Shown: positions 52,639 through 59,680 of the stretch, one piece after another | How the letters are laid out: each line of letters begins with the position of its first letter | Numbering within the stretch: the stretch's first letter is position 1 | Source: JAIOSM01 sp964593725 | GTDB lineage: Bacteria; Desulfobacterota; Desulfobacteria; Desulfobacterales; Desulfobacteraceae | Length of the DNA: 64,000 nucleotides | NCBI GenBank assembly: GCA_964593725.1 | Contig: CAZQJS010000006.1 | Coordinates: forward strand, 24,167 to 88,166 | Reading direction: 5' to 3' | Program-made: the position numbers and the translations under genes | Notes under the pieces: generated by a model | Databases searched by the model: none | Told to the model about the DNA's origin: nothing | What the model saw: the letters and a program-made list of their open reading frames with translations, nothing else

Positions 52639-52670
52639 AAAGGTCAGACAGTGTCAGTTAAGAGCAGGTA

Positions 52671-53420
52671 CTATTTTTTAGTACAAAGTCTGTGTATTGT
52701 CTGGGCATGCCACTCACCACGCCCTGAAAAAGTAGGCTGACCAAGGGATATTAATTGATTTGCAACTTCATCATAGGTTGCACCCTTTTCACGCATGCCA
52801 TAGATTATATCCATGACAGCCTCACGGCTCAAGAGTTTGTTATCAGGAGATTTGGCTGCAACAACTCCAATTGATTTCTCATCACCTTTTTTTCTCTTGA
52901 GAACTTTTCGTTCCGGTGCTGCAGGTGTCTCTTTTTTTGCCTTTGCTTTAACTTTTCTCTGGGATTTTGCCTTTCTTGGTGCAGGCGCAGGTTCAACATA
53001 CACCTCTTCTTTTTCAAAGGACTCTTCAGGGTAACCATCGGTTACAAAACTCAAATAGGCAACTATCTCCTCAATGGCACTTGCCTGACGGTCAAGTGTA
53101 TCATTTGCTTTTTCCTGGACCGCAATCAGATATTCCTGATTCTTTGCAAGCACATCAACCATGGAAGAGAGATTGTCCACGGCATCGGCAAGGAGTGACA
53201 TTGCCGGATCATTCTGAGGCATGGGCATTTCATCGATCTCACGCTTACGGTTGTGCACGCCGGGGTGCCTTGGATTTCTGGCGCCGGCAGTAAAGGATGG
53301 AAATCTGGGCTGCTGGGATTGGGCTGCATAATGATAAGAAGTGTCATAGTTTTTTCGTTTTTTGCCTGAACGCTGCTTATCGGCCTGGGCTGATCGCAGG
53401 TTCTTTAGAAAATCATTCAT
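52671..53420 (-). CDS. Lys-rich protein with serine-recombinase-like C-terminal DNA-binding region
   Basis: 249 residues, no family recognised as a whole. The N-terminus is basic and disordered (QADKQRSGKKRKNYDTSYHY). Residues about 75-125 form a helix with a conserved look (LLADAVDNLSSMVDVLAKNQ). A Lys/Ala/Pro-rich linker (KAKSQRKVKAKAKKETPAAP) resembles histone-H1-like tails. The last 60 residues, LLSREAVMDIIYGMREKGAT, YDEVANQLISLGQPTFSGRG, EWHAQTIHRLC, match the pattern of the wHTH after the catalytic domain of large serine recombinases (I..LR..G.s..eIA..LN..GipT..G..W....I). No catalytic Ser domain. Probably a DNA-binding or nucleoid-type protein. A possible promoter lies about 100 bases upstream. 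Confidence 0.7.
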   Translation of the reverse strand: MNDFLKNLRSAQADKQRSGKKRKNYDTSYHYAAQSQQPRFPSFTAGARNPRHPGVHNRKREIDEMPMPQNDPAMSLLADAVDNLSSMVDVLAKNQEYLIAVQEKANDTLDRQASAIEEIVAYLSFVTDGYPEESFEKEEVYVEPAPAPRKAKSQRKVKAKAKKETPAAPERKVLKRKKGDEKSIGVVAAKSPDNKLLSREAVMDIIYGMREKGATYDEVANQLISLGQPTFSGRGEWHAQTIHRLCTKK

Positions 53421-53521
53421 GGATTATTTCTCCTTATGGTTTTAATTGGCATAATAAACAGCAAAAAATATTTATATACCATTCAGCTTTAAATTTAATA
53501 TACACTTATAAAATTTAAATA

Positions 53522-53550
53522 TTTATCTTAAAAATCCGGGTGTTTGTCAA
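53522..53550 (-). promoter_or_regulatory. Possible promoter of the Lys-rich protein gene
   Basis: Minus strand TTGACA (53550-53545), 17-base spacer, GATAAA (53527-53522). The -35 is consensus, the -10 is weak. Confidence 0.35.
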
Positions 53551-53635
53551 GTCTTTTTTACGATTTTTTTTTTATTTTGTATTTTTTTACGAGAATATAC
53601 TGTTTTCGCTCTCAGTACGGAAGCTGAAAAAACTA

Positions 53636-53664
53636 TTGAAACCCTTGTATAGTTATGCTATACA
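53636..53664 (+). promoter_or_regulatory. queF promoter with a palindrome over the -10 box
   Basis: TTGAAA (53636-53641), 17-base spacer, TATACA (53659-53664). TATAG TTATG CTATA at 53648-53662 is a perfect 5-bp inverted repeat that overlaps the -10 box, so it may be an operator. No preQ1 riboswitch fold is evident in the leader up to the ATG at 53709. Confidence 0.5.
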
Positions 53665-53708
53665 TCATTCCATGAATAAAAACAATCAGACTTGAAAGGT
53701 AAAAAAAA

Positions 53709-54113
53709 ATGAAATTTAATGATAAATACGAAACGAATTACACAATAACAGACATAGATACCATAAAAAAAGAAATTCTTGATCCAATTGACTACGGTTA
53801 TGCATCAAAAAGGAGCATTGATATCACAATAAAGCAACCTGAATACACTTCTGTATGCCCTATGACAGGGCTTCCGGACAATGGGTGCATCATAATCAAA
53901 TACCGGCCCGACAAAAAAATAATTGAACTTAAATCTTTAAAATTTTATCTTCTTCAATATAGAAATGCTGGAATTTTTTATGAACATGTTGTAAATAAAA
54001 TTTTAGACGACCTTGTTGAAGTCGTAAAACCTCTGGAAATGGAAGTTATTGGCGAATTTACGCCCAGGGGAGGCATAAGTTCCACAGCTTCCGCCCTTTA
54101 TAAGAAAGAATGA
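53709..54113 (+). CDS. queF: NADPH-dependent preQ0 reductase
   Basis: 134 residues, the short (type I, YkvM-like) QueF. It reduces the nitrile of 7-cyano-7-deazaguanine to preQ1 for queuosine in tRNA. Motifs: EYTSVCPMTGLPDNGCIIIK with the catalytic Cys, the family motif ELKSLKFYLLQYRNAGIFYE with the NADPH-binding E(S/L)K(S/A)hK, and VIGEFTPRGGISSTASALY. The last 16 bases overlap the end of dusB on the other strand. No other queuosine gene is in the window. Confidence 0.95.
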   Translation: MKFNDKYETNYTITDIDTIKKEILDPIDYGYASKRSIDITIKQPEYTSVCPMTGLPDNGCIIIKYRPDKKIIELKSLKFYLLQYRNAGIFYEHVVNKILDDLVEVVKPLEMEVIGEFTPRGGISSTASALYKKE

Positions 54114-55087
54114 TACCCTTTCGATGTAATAGTTTTATAAAATTCGCTCGTCAATTCCCCTGCCTGGGCACAGGAGCTGATCCGGGACAGATCTTTACGG
54201 AACACAACTGCTCCGGGCAGCCCCTTGACAAACCATGCAAGCCTGCCCCTGAGCATTCTTGCGGCATGCTTATCCCCATAATAATCATGGTAATAGTTTA
54301 TGAGCCTGGCCATGGCCATGAATATGTCATTGCAGCTTATTTTGCGGTGTTCTCCTGTTTCATACAGAGCCTGTATCCGGGAAAAAATAAATGGATTGCC
54401 CAGGGCAGCTCTGCCAACCATGACAGCATCACACCCTGTCTCTTCCAGCATTCTGAGACCCTGCTCTGCATTGTGAATATCGCCATTACCAATAACAGGG
54501 ATGGCAACTTGTTCCTTTAACTTCTTAATAAGGCTCCAGTCTGCCCTGCCTCTGAAACCCTGGCCTGCGGTTCTGGGGTGCAGGATAATGCCGTTAACGC
54601 CGCATTTTTCCGCTATTTCTGCTATTTTAAAAGCGTCTTTCCCCGAAGCATCCCAGCCAGACCTGATCTTTATTGTCATGGGGAGTGCCACCGCATCTTT
54701 CACTGCCCTGATAACATTTTCCGCATTTTTATAATCCTTCATAAGGGCTGCACCGGCACCGGTTTTCACAACTTTTTTTACACTGCATCCAAAATTTATA
54801 TCAATTATATCTGCCCGTCCCTGGTTCTGAATAAACATGGCAGCCCTTTGCATTGCATGGGGGCATGAGCCGAAAATCTGTACAGATAAAGGTTTTTCTT
54901 CTTTTTTTGAATCCAGAAGCTTAAATGTTTTTTCTGAATTATACACAATCCCCTTGGCACTGACCATTTCCGAACACACAAGGGCACACCCGCACTCTTT
55001 TACCATTTGCCTGAAGGGAAGGTTTGTTATGCCTGCAAGGGGTGCAAGCAGAGCTATGCCTTTAATTTCAAGACTCCCTATTTTCAT
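54098..55087 (-). CDS. dusB: tRNA-dihydrouridine synthase (DusB-type)
   Basis: 329 residues, FMN-dependent TIM barrel plus helical domain. KGIALLAPLAGITNLPFRQM start, VQIFGSCPHAMQRAA, DINFGCSVKKVVKTGAGAAL (NxGCP-like motif where the usual Pro is Ser), MTIKIRSGWDASG, LHPRTAGQGFRGRADWSLIK, VIGNGDIHNAEQGLRMLEET, DAVMVGRAALGNPFIF. NxGC's catalytic Cys, usually in the loop AGCPxxK..., here reads FGCSVKKV. It makes dihydrouridine in tRNA D-loops. Its stop overlaps queF. Confidence 0.92.
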   Translation of the reverse strand: MKIGSLEIKGIALLAPLAGITNLPFRQMVKECGCALVCSEMVSAKGIVYNSEKTFKLLDSKKEEKPLSVQIFGSCPHAMQRAAMFIQNQGRADIIDINFGCSVKKVVKTGAGAALMKDYKNAENVIRAVKDAVALPMTIKIRSGWDASGKDAFKIAEIAEKCGVNGIILHPRTAGQGFRGRADWSLIKKLKEQVAIPVIGNGDIHNAEQGLRMLEETGCDAVMVGRAALGNPFIFSRIQALYETGEHRKISCNDIFMAMARLINYYHDYYGDKHAARMLRGRLAWFVKGLPGAVVFRKDLSRISSCAQAGELTSEFYKTITSKGYHSFL

Positions 55088-55092
55088 GAATC

Positions 55093-56067
55093 TTAAGTTG
55101 CAACCTCTCTTTTCTTTATTTTTTGATCAATGGCAGGGTTTGCATAGCAGAAAATACAATTATGAAAACATGGGTGCTGTTCATAGGAGCCTATGTCAAT
55201 GGACTTTGTGCAAAGGCAGCCCTGTTTTGCCCTTTGTCCGTAGTCCCGTTGAGTTACAGGATTTCCTTTAAAGAGATCAGATAATTGTCTGCCTGATATA
55301 CAGGCACTTTGACCAATACTGTTTTGCCCTGGCATACCAGGGTGGGAAAAAAGCTCTTTTTCACAGCACAGATCAAGGGATATGCCCTTGCTTTTAAGCA
55401 GCTTTGCCATTCTTTTTAAAATCCTGACCTTTTTTCCGGAATCTATATCCACTATCTTAACAATATCACTGCCCTGTTTCTGCAGATAATTGATCCTGGT
55501 ATTGATCTTTTTGTAAGGATCGACAAAACTTGTAATGGCCTTTGTCACACCGCACCGGGAAGCTTTTTCAGCAATCTTTGAAAAATCAGAAAGGTTATTT
55601 TTTACACTGCCGCCCCCGGGAACACCGTCTTTTACCATATAATAACAGACAGGATCAAATCTCCAGACAATATTTTCCGGACTATTTATTCCGGAGAGCT
55701 CCTCAAGCTGATCAAGCCTTATTTTCAAAGAAGGAACACCTGGTTCCAGCACGGAATTTTCCGAATTTATACTAAAATGAAAAAAGAGATTATAACCAAG
55801 TTTAATAAGTTTATCATGGGCACCTGACCCAAGAAAAGGCCCATAATTCTTTGACCAGAAAACAATGGAGTGCACCTTTTCAGGGCTTATATCAATGATT
55901 CTTTTCACTCTGTTATAGGGGTTTATTACTTCAAAGGAGCCTGCCTGTATCCCCTCCATGAACCAGTCAAGATAGAACGCAGGGATATCAGTGCGCCTTG
56001 AGGCAGATATGATATATTTTTTTTCATGGTTTTCCATCTTACTGGTTTTTACATGGCATTTTCCCAT
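55093..56067 (-). CDS. DUF1848 protein with C-terminal cysteine cluster
   Basis: 324 residues. N-terminal family motif KKYIISASRRTDIPAFYLDW, VEVINPYNR-like VINPYNRVKRIIDISPEK, SIVFWSKNYGPFL, and VWRFDPVCYYMVKDG. The C-terminal part (GCLCTKSIDIGSYEQHPCFH, then NCIFCYANP) carries CxxC-type cysteines, probably an iron-sulfur or zinc site. DUF1848 is uncharacterised; the barrel-like body and Cys cluster resemble radical SAM relatives, but no CxxxCxxC motif is placed as in that family. ATG at 56067 is used; a later ATG at 56037 would begin just before the conserved core. Follows the 127-residue gene by 3 bases. Confidence 0.82.
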   Translation of the reverse strand: MGKCHVKTSKMENHEKKYIISASRRTDIPAFYLDWFMEGIQAGSFEVINPYNRVKRIIDISPEKVHSIVFWSKNYGPFLGSGAHDKLIKLGYNLFFHFSINSENSVLEPGVPSLKIRLDQLEELSGINSPENIVWRFDPVCYYMVKDGVPGGGSVKNNLSDFSKIAEKASRCGVTKAITSFVDPYKKINTRINYLQKQGSDIVKIVDIDSGKKVRILKRMAKLLKSKGISLDLCCEKELFSHPGMPGQNSIGQSACISGRQLSDLFKGNPVTQRDYGQRAKQGCLCTKSIDIGSYEQHPCFHNCIFCYANPAIDQKIKKREVAT

Positions 56068-56070
56068 GGG

Positions 56071-56454
56071 CTATTGTTCTTTATCAGTGCCCTTTTTATC
56101 CTGTTTTTTTAACCTTTTTGCATCATCAAATGAGATGATTTTGCCCTTTTCAGGCTTATCAGCATCTATATTATCAGCTTTTTGATCAGAAAAAGGGATC
56201 TCACTTAATAAAACATCCTCTCCTGGAGATTCAACCAGCTCAATGCGCATTTTTTTACCGCCCATGGTAAATTCTTCACCATTAATATAATCATTTTTTA
56301 ATATCCAGGTCACAACCTGCAGGGGCAGCTGGAGCATGAGAAGTTTCATATGGTACCAGTCTTTTTTGGCATCAGCCTTAATACCTTCTATCCTGGCAAA
56401 AGTTACAGGAGACTCTTCAACATAAATCAATACAAGATCATTTTCCTTTGCCAT
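56071..56454 (-). CDS. Conserved small protein, unknown function
   Basis: 127 residues, no recognised family. The first 75 residues look like a small beta-rich domain (LVLIYVEESPVTFARIEGIK, KKDWYHMKLLMLQLPLQVVT, WILKNDYINGEEFTMGGKKM), after which the protein is charged and disordered (QKADNIDADKPEKGKIISFD). No signal or membrane segment. The tight spacing to the DUF1848 gene suggests a shared transcript. AAAGGAG precedes the ATG. Confidence 0.75.
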   Translation of the reverse strand: MAKENDLVLIYVEESPVTFARIEGIKADAKKDWYHMKLLMLQLPLQVVTWILKNDYINGEEFTMGGKKMRIELVESPGEDVLLSEIPFSDQKADNIDADKPEKGKIISFDDAKRLKKQDKKGTDKEQ

Positions 56455-56527
56455 GGTTTTCTCCTTTAATAAAAATGCTTTTAAAGAAAAATTTATATCA
56501 CAATTTTTTTATGGTATAAAGGGGGCA

Positions 56528-57955
56528 ATGGACAATAACACCACAAATAACAAACCTTACAACAGATGGATTGTATTTCTTCTTGTTGCCACGGCAATAT
56601 TCATGTCCACTCTGGACTCAAGCATTGTAAATGTTGCACTGCCATATATTATGGAAGATTTTCACACAAGGATGGATATTGTCCAGTGGGTTATACTTTC
56701 CTATCTTGTGACGGTTTCAGCACTGCTTCTTTTTTTTGGCAGACTCAGTGACACCAGGGGCAGAAAAATCATATACATATACGGGTTTCTCATCTTCACC
56801 CTGGGCTCATTTTTCTGCAGTATTGCCCCGACATGCCTTGTCCTGATACTGTCAAGGATCCTCCAGGGACTTGGAGCATCAATGTTAATGGCATGCTCAC
56901 CTGCAATGATTATCGATGCTTTCCCGCCAGGAGAAAGGGGCAGAGCTTTAGGTATGATGGGAACCATTGTTGCCGCAGGGCTCACAGCCGGGCCGGTTGC
57001 AGGCGGAATACTCCTTGATCTTTTTTCATGGCGCTCAATCTTCTATATTAATATACCCTTTGGTATTATTGCACTCTTTACAGGTTTTCATATACTCACC
57101 GGCACCAGTGCTGACACAGGCAATAATGAACCCCTTGACAAAAAGGGAAGTTTTTTTCTCATAATCAGTATATGCTCATTTATCATTGCCCTTACACACC
57201 TTGGCAAGTGGGAATTATTAAGTATAAAATCAACCTCTCTGTTCTTTATCTTTCTTATTTCCCTTTTATTATTTATTAAAACCGAGACCAGCACAGATTT
57301 TCCCCTCTTTGACCCTGGTCTGCTGAGGATAAGGCTCTTTCTCTTCCCGGTTATTACATCTGCAATACTTTTTGCATCCCTTTTCACAATCATATTTTTA
57401 ATGCCATTTTATCTTACATACCCTTGTGCCTACTCTGCATCTGCCACAGGCTTTATCATGATCACACCATTTATATTTCTGTTTTTTTTCAGCCCTTTTG
57501 CAGGATTAATGTATGATAAAATCGGTTCAAGAATGCTTTGCACCGTTGGTATGTCCTTTCTTGCAATTTCCCTTACATCATTCCTCTTTATCAATGACTC
57601 TGCAGGGTTATTCCCGGTACTCCTGCGCCTTGCTCTTGCAGGAACCGGTACTGCACTATTTATCTCACCCAATAATACTGCTGCCATGAACTCAACTCCC
57701 CTGGAAAAAAGGGGCCTTGCATCAGGGGCAGTTGCAACGGCAAGAAACCTTGGTATGGTCATGGGGATCAGCATTGCAGGCCTGGTATTTTCCCTGTCAT
57801 ACTCCAGGCTCACAGGTGGGGCAAGCCTTGAAAATTACACCGGGGAAATGCTACAATATTTCATGACAGGTTTTAAAAGAGCTCTGGCTGCAGGAGCAGC
57901 CATGGCCTTTACAGGTATACTCCTTGCTTATATGCGGGGAGATGATAAACCATAA
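56528..57955 (+). CDS. MFS multidrug efflux transporter, DHA2 (14-helix) family
   Basis: 475 residues from ATG 56528, preceded by AAAGGGGG; the longer frame back to 56453 has no ribosome site. Fourteen helices, with EmrB/QacA motifs: FMSTLDSSIVNVALPYIMED (motif D1), FGRLSDTRGRKIIYIYGFLI (motif A), LQGLGASMLMACSPAMI (motif B), GLTAGPVAGGILLDLFSWRS (motif C). Proton-driven drug export is likely; no EmrA partner is next to it. It is divergent from the 127-residue protein gene. Confidence 0.92.
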   Translation: MDNNTTNNKPYNRWIVFLLVATAIFMSTLDSSIVNVALPYIMEDFHTRMDIVQWVILSYLVTVSALLLFFGRLSDTRGRKIIYIYGFLIFTLGSFFCSIAPTCLVLILSRILQGLGASMLMACSPAMIIDAFPPGERGRALGMMGTIVAAGLTAGPVAGGILLDLFSWRSIFYINIPFGIIALFTGFHILTGTSADTGNNEPLDKKGSFFLIISICSFIIALTHLGKWELLSIKSTSLFFIFLISLLLFIKTETSTDFPLFDPGLLRIRLFLFPVITSAILFASLFTIIFLMPFYLTYPCAYSASATGFIMITPFIFLFFFSPFAGLMYDKIGSRMLCTVGMSFLAISLTSFLFINDSAGLFPVLLRLALAGTGTALFISPNNTAAMNSTPLEKRGLASGAVATARNLGMVMGISIAGLVFSLSYSRLTGGASLENYTGEMLQYFMTGFKRALAAGAAMAFTGILLAYMRGDDKP

Positions 57956-57971
57956 ACATCTGGAGGTTATT

Positions 57972-58625
57972 ATGGGCAGAAAAACAGGTTTGTTACTATC
58001 AGGATGCGGAGTATCCGACGGTTCTGAAATACATGAAGCTGTCTTAACAATGTTTTTCCTTGACAGAGCAGGCATTGAAATCATTCACATGGCTCCTGAT
58101 ATCAAGTTTGATGAGATAAACCATCTGACTGACAAAAAAACAGGCTCAAAGAGGAATGCCCTTGCAGAAGCTGCAAGAATTGCCCGGGGGAATATAAAAA
58201 ATATAAAAGATGTTAACCCATCTGATTTTGATGCTTTAATCATACCAGGAGGCCTTGGTGCAATTAAAAATCTATCTGATTTTGCTGAAAAAGGTGCAGA
58301 AGCTGTTGTTCATCCTGAAGTTGAAAGATTGATCCTTGAAACCAATAGAGCATTAAAACCTGTTGGTGCCATATGCATTGCCCCTGCCGTTGTGGCAAAG
58401 GTGCTTTCCCATAAGAATATCACTGTCACAATTGGAACTGACCAGGTTACAGCCTCAAAAATCACAGCCATGGGATGCAGCCATGCTGACTGCAATGTCG
58501 ATGGCATAGTCACTGACAAGGACAATAAAATCGTTACAACACCTGCATATATGCTGGGCCCTGGAGTAAAAGATATTGCCCTTGGTATTGAAAAGCTTGT
58601 AAACCAGATTGTGGCCATGATTTAG
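57972..58625 (+). CDS. elbB: Isoprenoid-biosynthesis-type glyoxalase ElbB (DJ-1/PfpI superfamily)
   Basis: 217 residues from ATG 57972, chosen because GGAGG lies 5 bases before it. ElbB signatures: LLLSGCGVSDGSEIHEAVLT, MAPDIKFDEINHLTDKKTGS, ALIIPGGLGAIKNLSDFAEK, and the nucleophile Cys in GAICIAPAVVAKVL. Known homologues (ElbB, SCRP-27A) have glyoxalase-like activity; the biological role is unclear. Follows the MFS gene by 16 bases and may be cotranscribed. Confidence 0.9.
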   Translation: MGRKTGLLLSGCGVSDGSEIHEAVLTMFFLDRAGIEIIHMAPDIKFDEINHLTDKKTGSKRNALAEAARIARGNIKNIKDVNPSDFDALIIPGGLGAIKNLSDFAEKGAEAVVHPEVERLILETNRALKPVGAICIAPAVVAKVLSHKNITVTIGTDQVTASKITAMGCSHADCNVDGIVTDKDNKIVTTPAYMLGPGVKDIALGIEKLVNQIVAMI

Positions 58626-58650
58626 TCAATGATATAAACATGGTCAAAGG

Positions 58651-58694
58651 ATTGCCATGGACCAGGCCTGTCCACTGGCCTGTCCACTGGCAAT
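58651..58694. repeat. Tandem 12-bp repeat within a hairpin, between convergent genes
   Basis: CCTGTCCACTGG occurs twice in tandem (58667-58678, 58679-58690). Around it, ATTGCCATGGACCAGG (58651-58666) can pair with CCTGTCCACTGGCAAT (58679-58694) with a few mismatches, giving a long stem with the first repeat in the loop. No T tract follows on either strand. It may act as a bidirectional stop for elbB and the convergent dus gene. Confidence 0.6.
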
Positions 58695-58702
58695 CCAGTA
58701 TT

Positions 58703-59677
58703 TCATGGGCAGCCCTGTATTTCTGCATTGGAAAAAAGATCTTTCACACGGCTTTTATACTCATCTTCTGTCTGTGACAACAGAATATTTTTATAATCAG
58801 TGCTGCATGCTTTAAACGACTTGATAAAATATGTCCAGAAGCCCTTCATTCTGCCTATCAGTTTTTTCCCACCCATGAGTTCCTGGTATCCATTAAAAAG
58901 GTCATCAATAAAAGAATAAAGTATTTTAAGGCTGTCTTCTTTTGATATCCCAGAGCTGTTTTTTATCATGCCGGGCAGAAACGGTTTTTCAAGGGCGCCC
59001 CTTCCTATCATAAACCTTGTTATGGCTGGGAACCTGTTTTTAACACCGCAAAAAAAATCCTTTGAAACAATATCACCATTATATACCATCCTGTGATTTG
59101 TCCTCTCTGACACAGATTCAAAGGCATCAATATCTGCAATTCCTTTATAAAACTGCACACCGGTTCTGGGGTGAAGTATTATCTCCTTTAAGGGATACTT
59201 GTTAAAAACCTTTAAAAGAGGGTATATCTCATTGGGATCTTTTTTCCCCAGGCGCACTTTTATGGAAAGGTCAATGGAAATACGGCTGAAAACAGTATCA
59301 AGGAATACATCGATCTCCCGGATAAATGGTATTAAACCTGCACCCTTTTTATTTTTCACAATCTTTTGCTGGGGACATCCAAGGTTCCAGTTTACACAGG
59401 TATGACCCATATCAGCAAATCTGGATGCAAGGAATATAAAATCAAGGGGGGATCTGCTCAATATCTGGGGAGTTACCGGCAGGGATCTGTTAAGTTCAGG
59501 AAGGACATCACGGGTTCTTGCGGGATTAATACGCTGCTGCTCCAGGGTGGAAATAAAAGGAGCTATTGCCATGTCAAATCCTGGAAAATATTGTGAATAG
59601 ATATTTCTGAATATCACATCTGTAAAACCGTGCAGGGGAGCTAAAATAAGCTCTGTTTTCTTATCTGTTTTTCCCAA
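58703..59677 (-). CDS. tRNA-dihydrouridine synthase family protein (second Dus)
   Basis: 324 residues of the Dus family but diverged from DusB. LAPLHGFTDVIFRNIYSQYF start, VNWNLGCPQQKIVKNKKGAG (NxGCP with catalytic Cys), IDLSIKVRLGKKDPNEIYPL, ILHPRTGVQFYKGIADIDAF, VYNGDIVSKDFFCGVKNRFP, MIGRGALEKPFLPG. Closest in pattern to the DusC-like/YjbN side branch. With dusB nearby, this organism has at least two Dus enzymes. Follows the CoA-transferase fusion gene by 3 bases. Confidence 0.9.
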   Translation of the reverse strand: MGKTDKKTELILAPLHGFTDVIFRNIYSQYFPGFDMAIAPFISTLEQQRINPARTRDVLPELNRSLPVTPQILSRSPLDFIFLASRFADMGHTCVNWNLGCPQQKIVKNKKGAGLIPFIREIDVFLDTVFSRISIDLSIKVRLGKKDPNEIYPLLKVFNKYPLKEIILHPRTGVQFYKGIADIDAFESVSERTNHRMVYNGDIVSKDFFCGVKNRFPAITRFMIGRGALEKPFLPGMIKNSSGISKEDSLKILYSFIDDLFNGYQELMGGKKLIGRMKGFWTYFIKSFKACSTDYKNILLSQTEDEYKSRVKDLFSNAEIQGCP

Positions 59678-59680
59678 GGC

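Noticed and set aside
53580..53708. Possible preQ1 riboswitch before queF
   Set aside because: No recognisable preQ1-I core or A-rich tail fold by eye; the region holds a plain promoter instead. A covariance-model search could overturn this.
58667..58690. Start of a CRISPR array
   Set aside because: Only two directly adjoining 12-bp copies without spacers and no cas genes.
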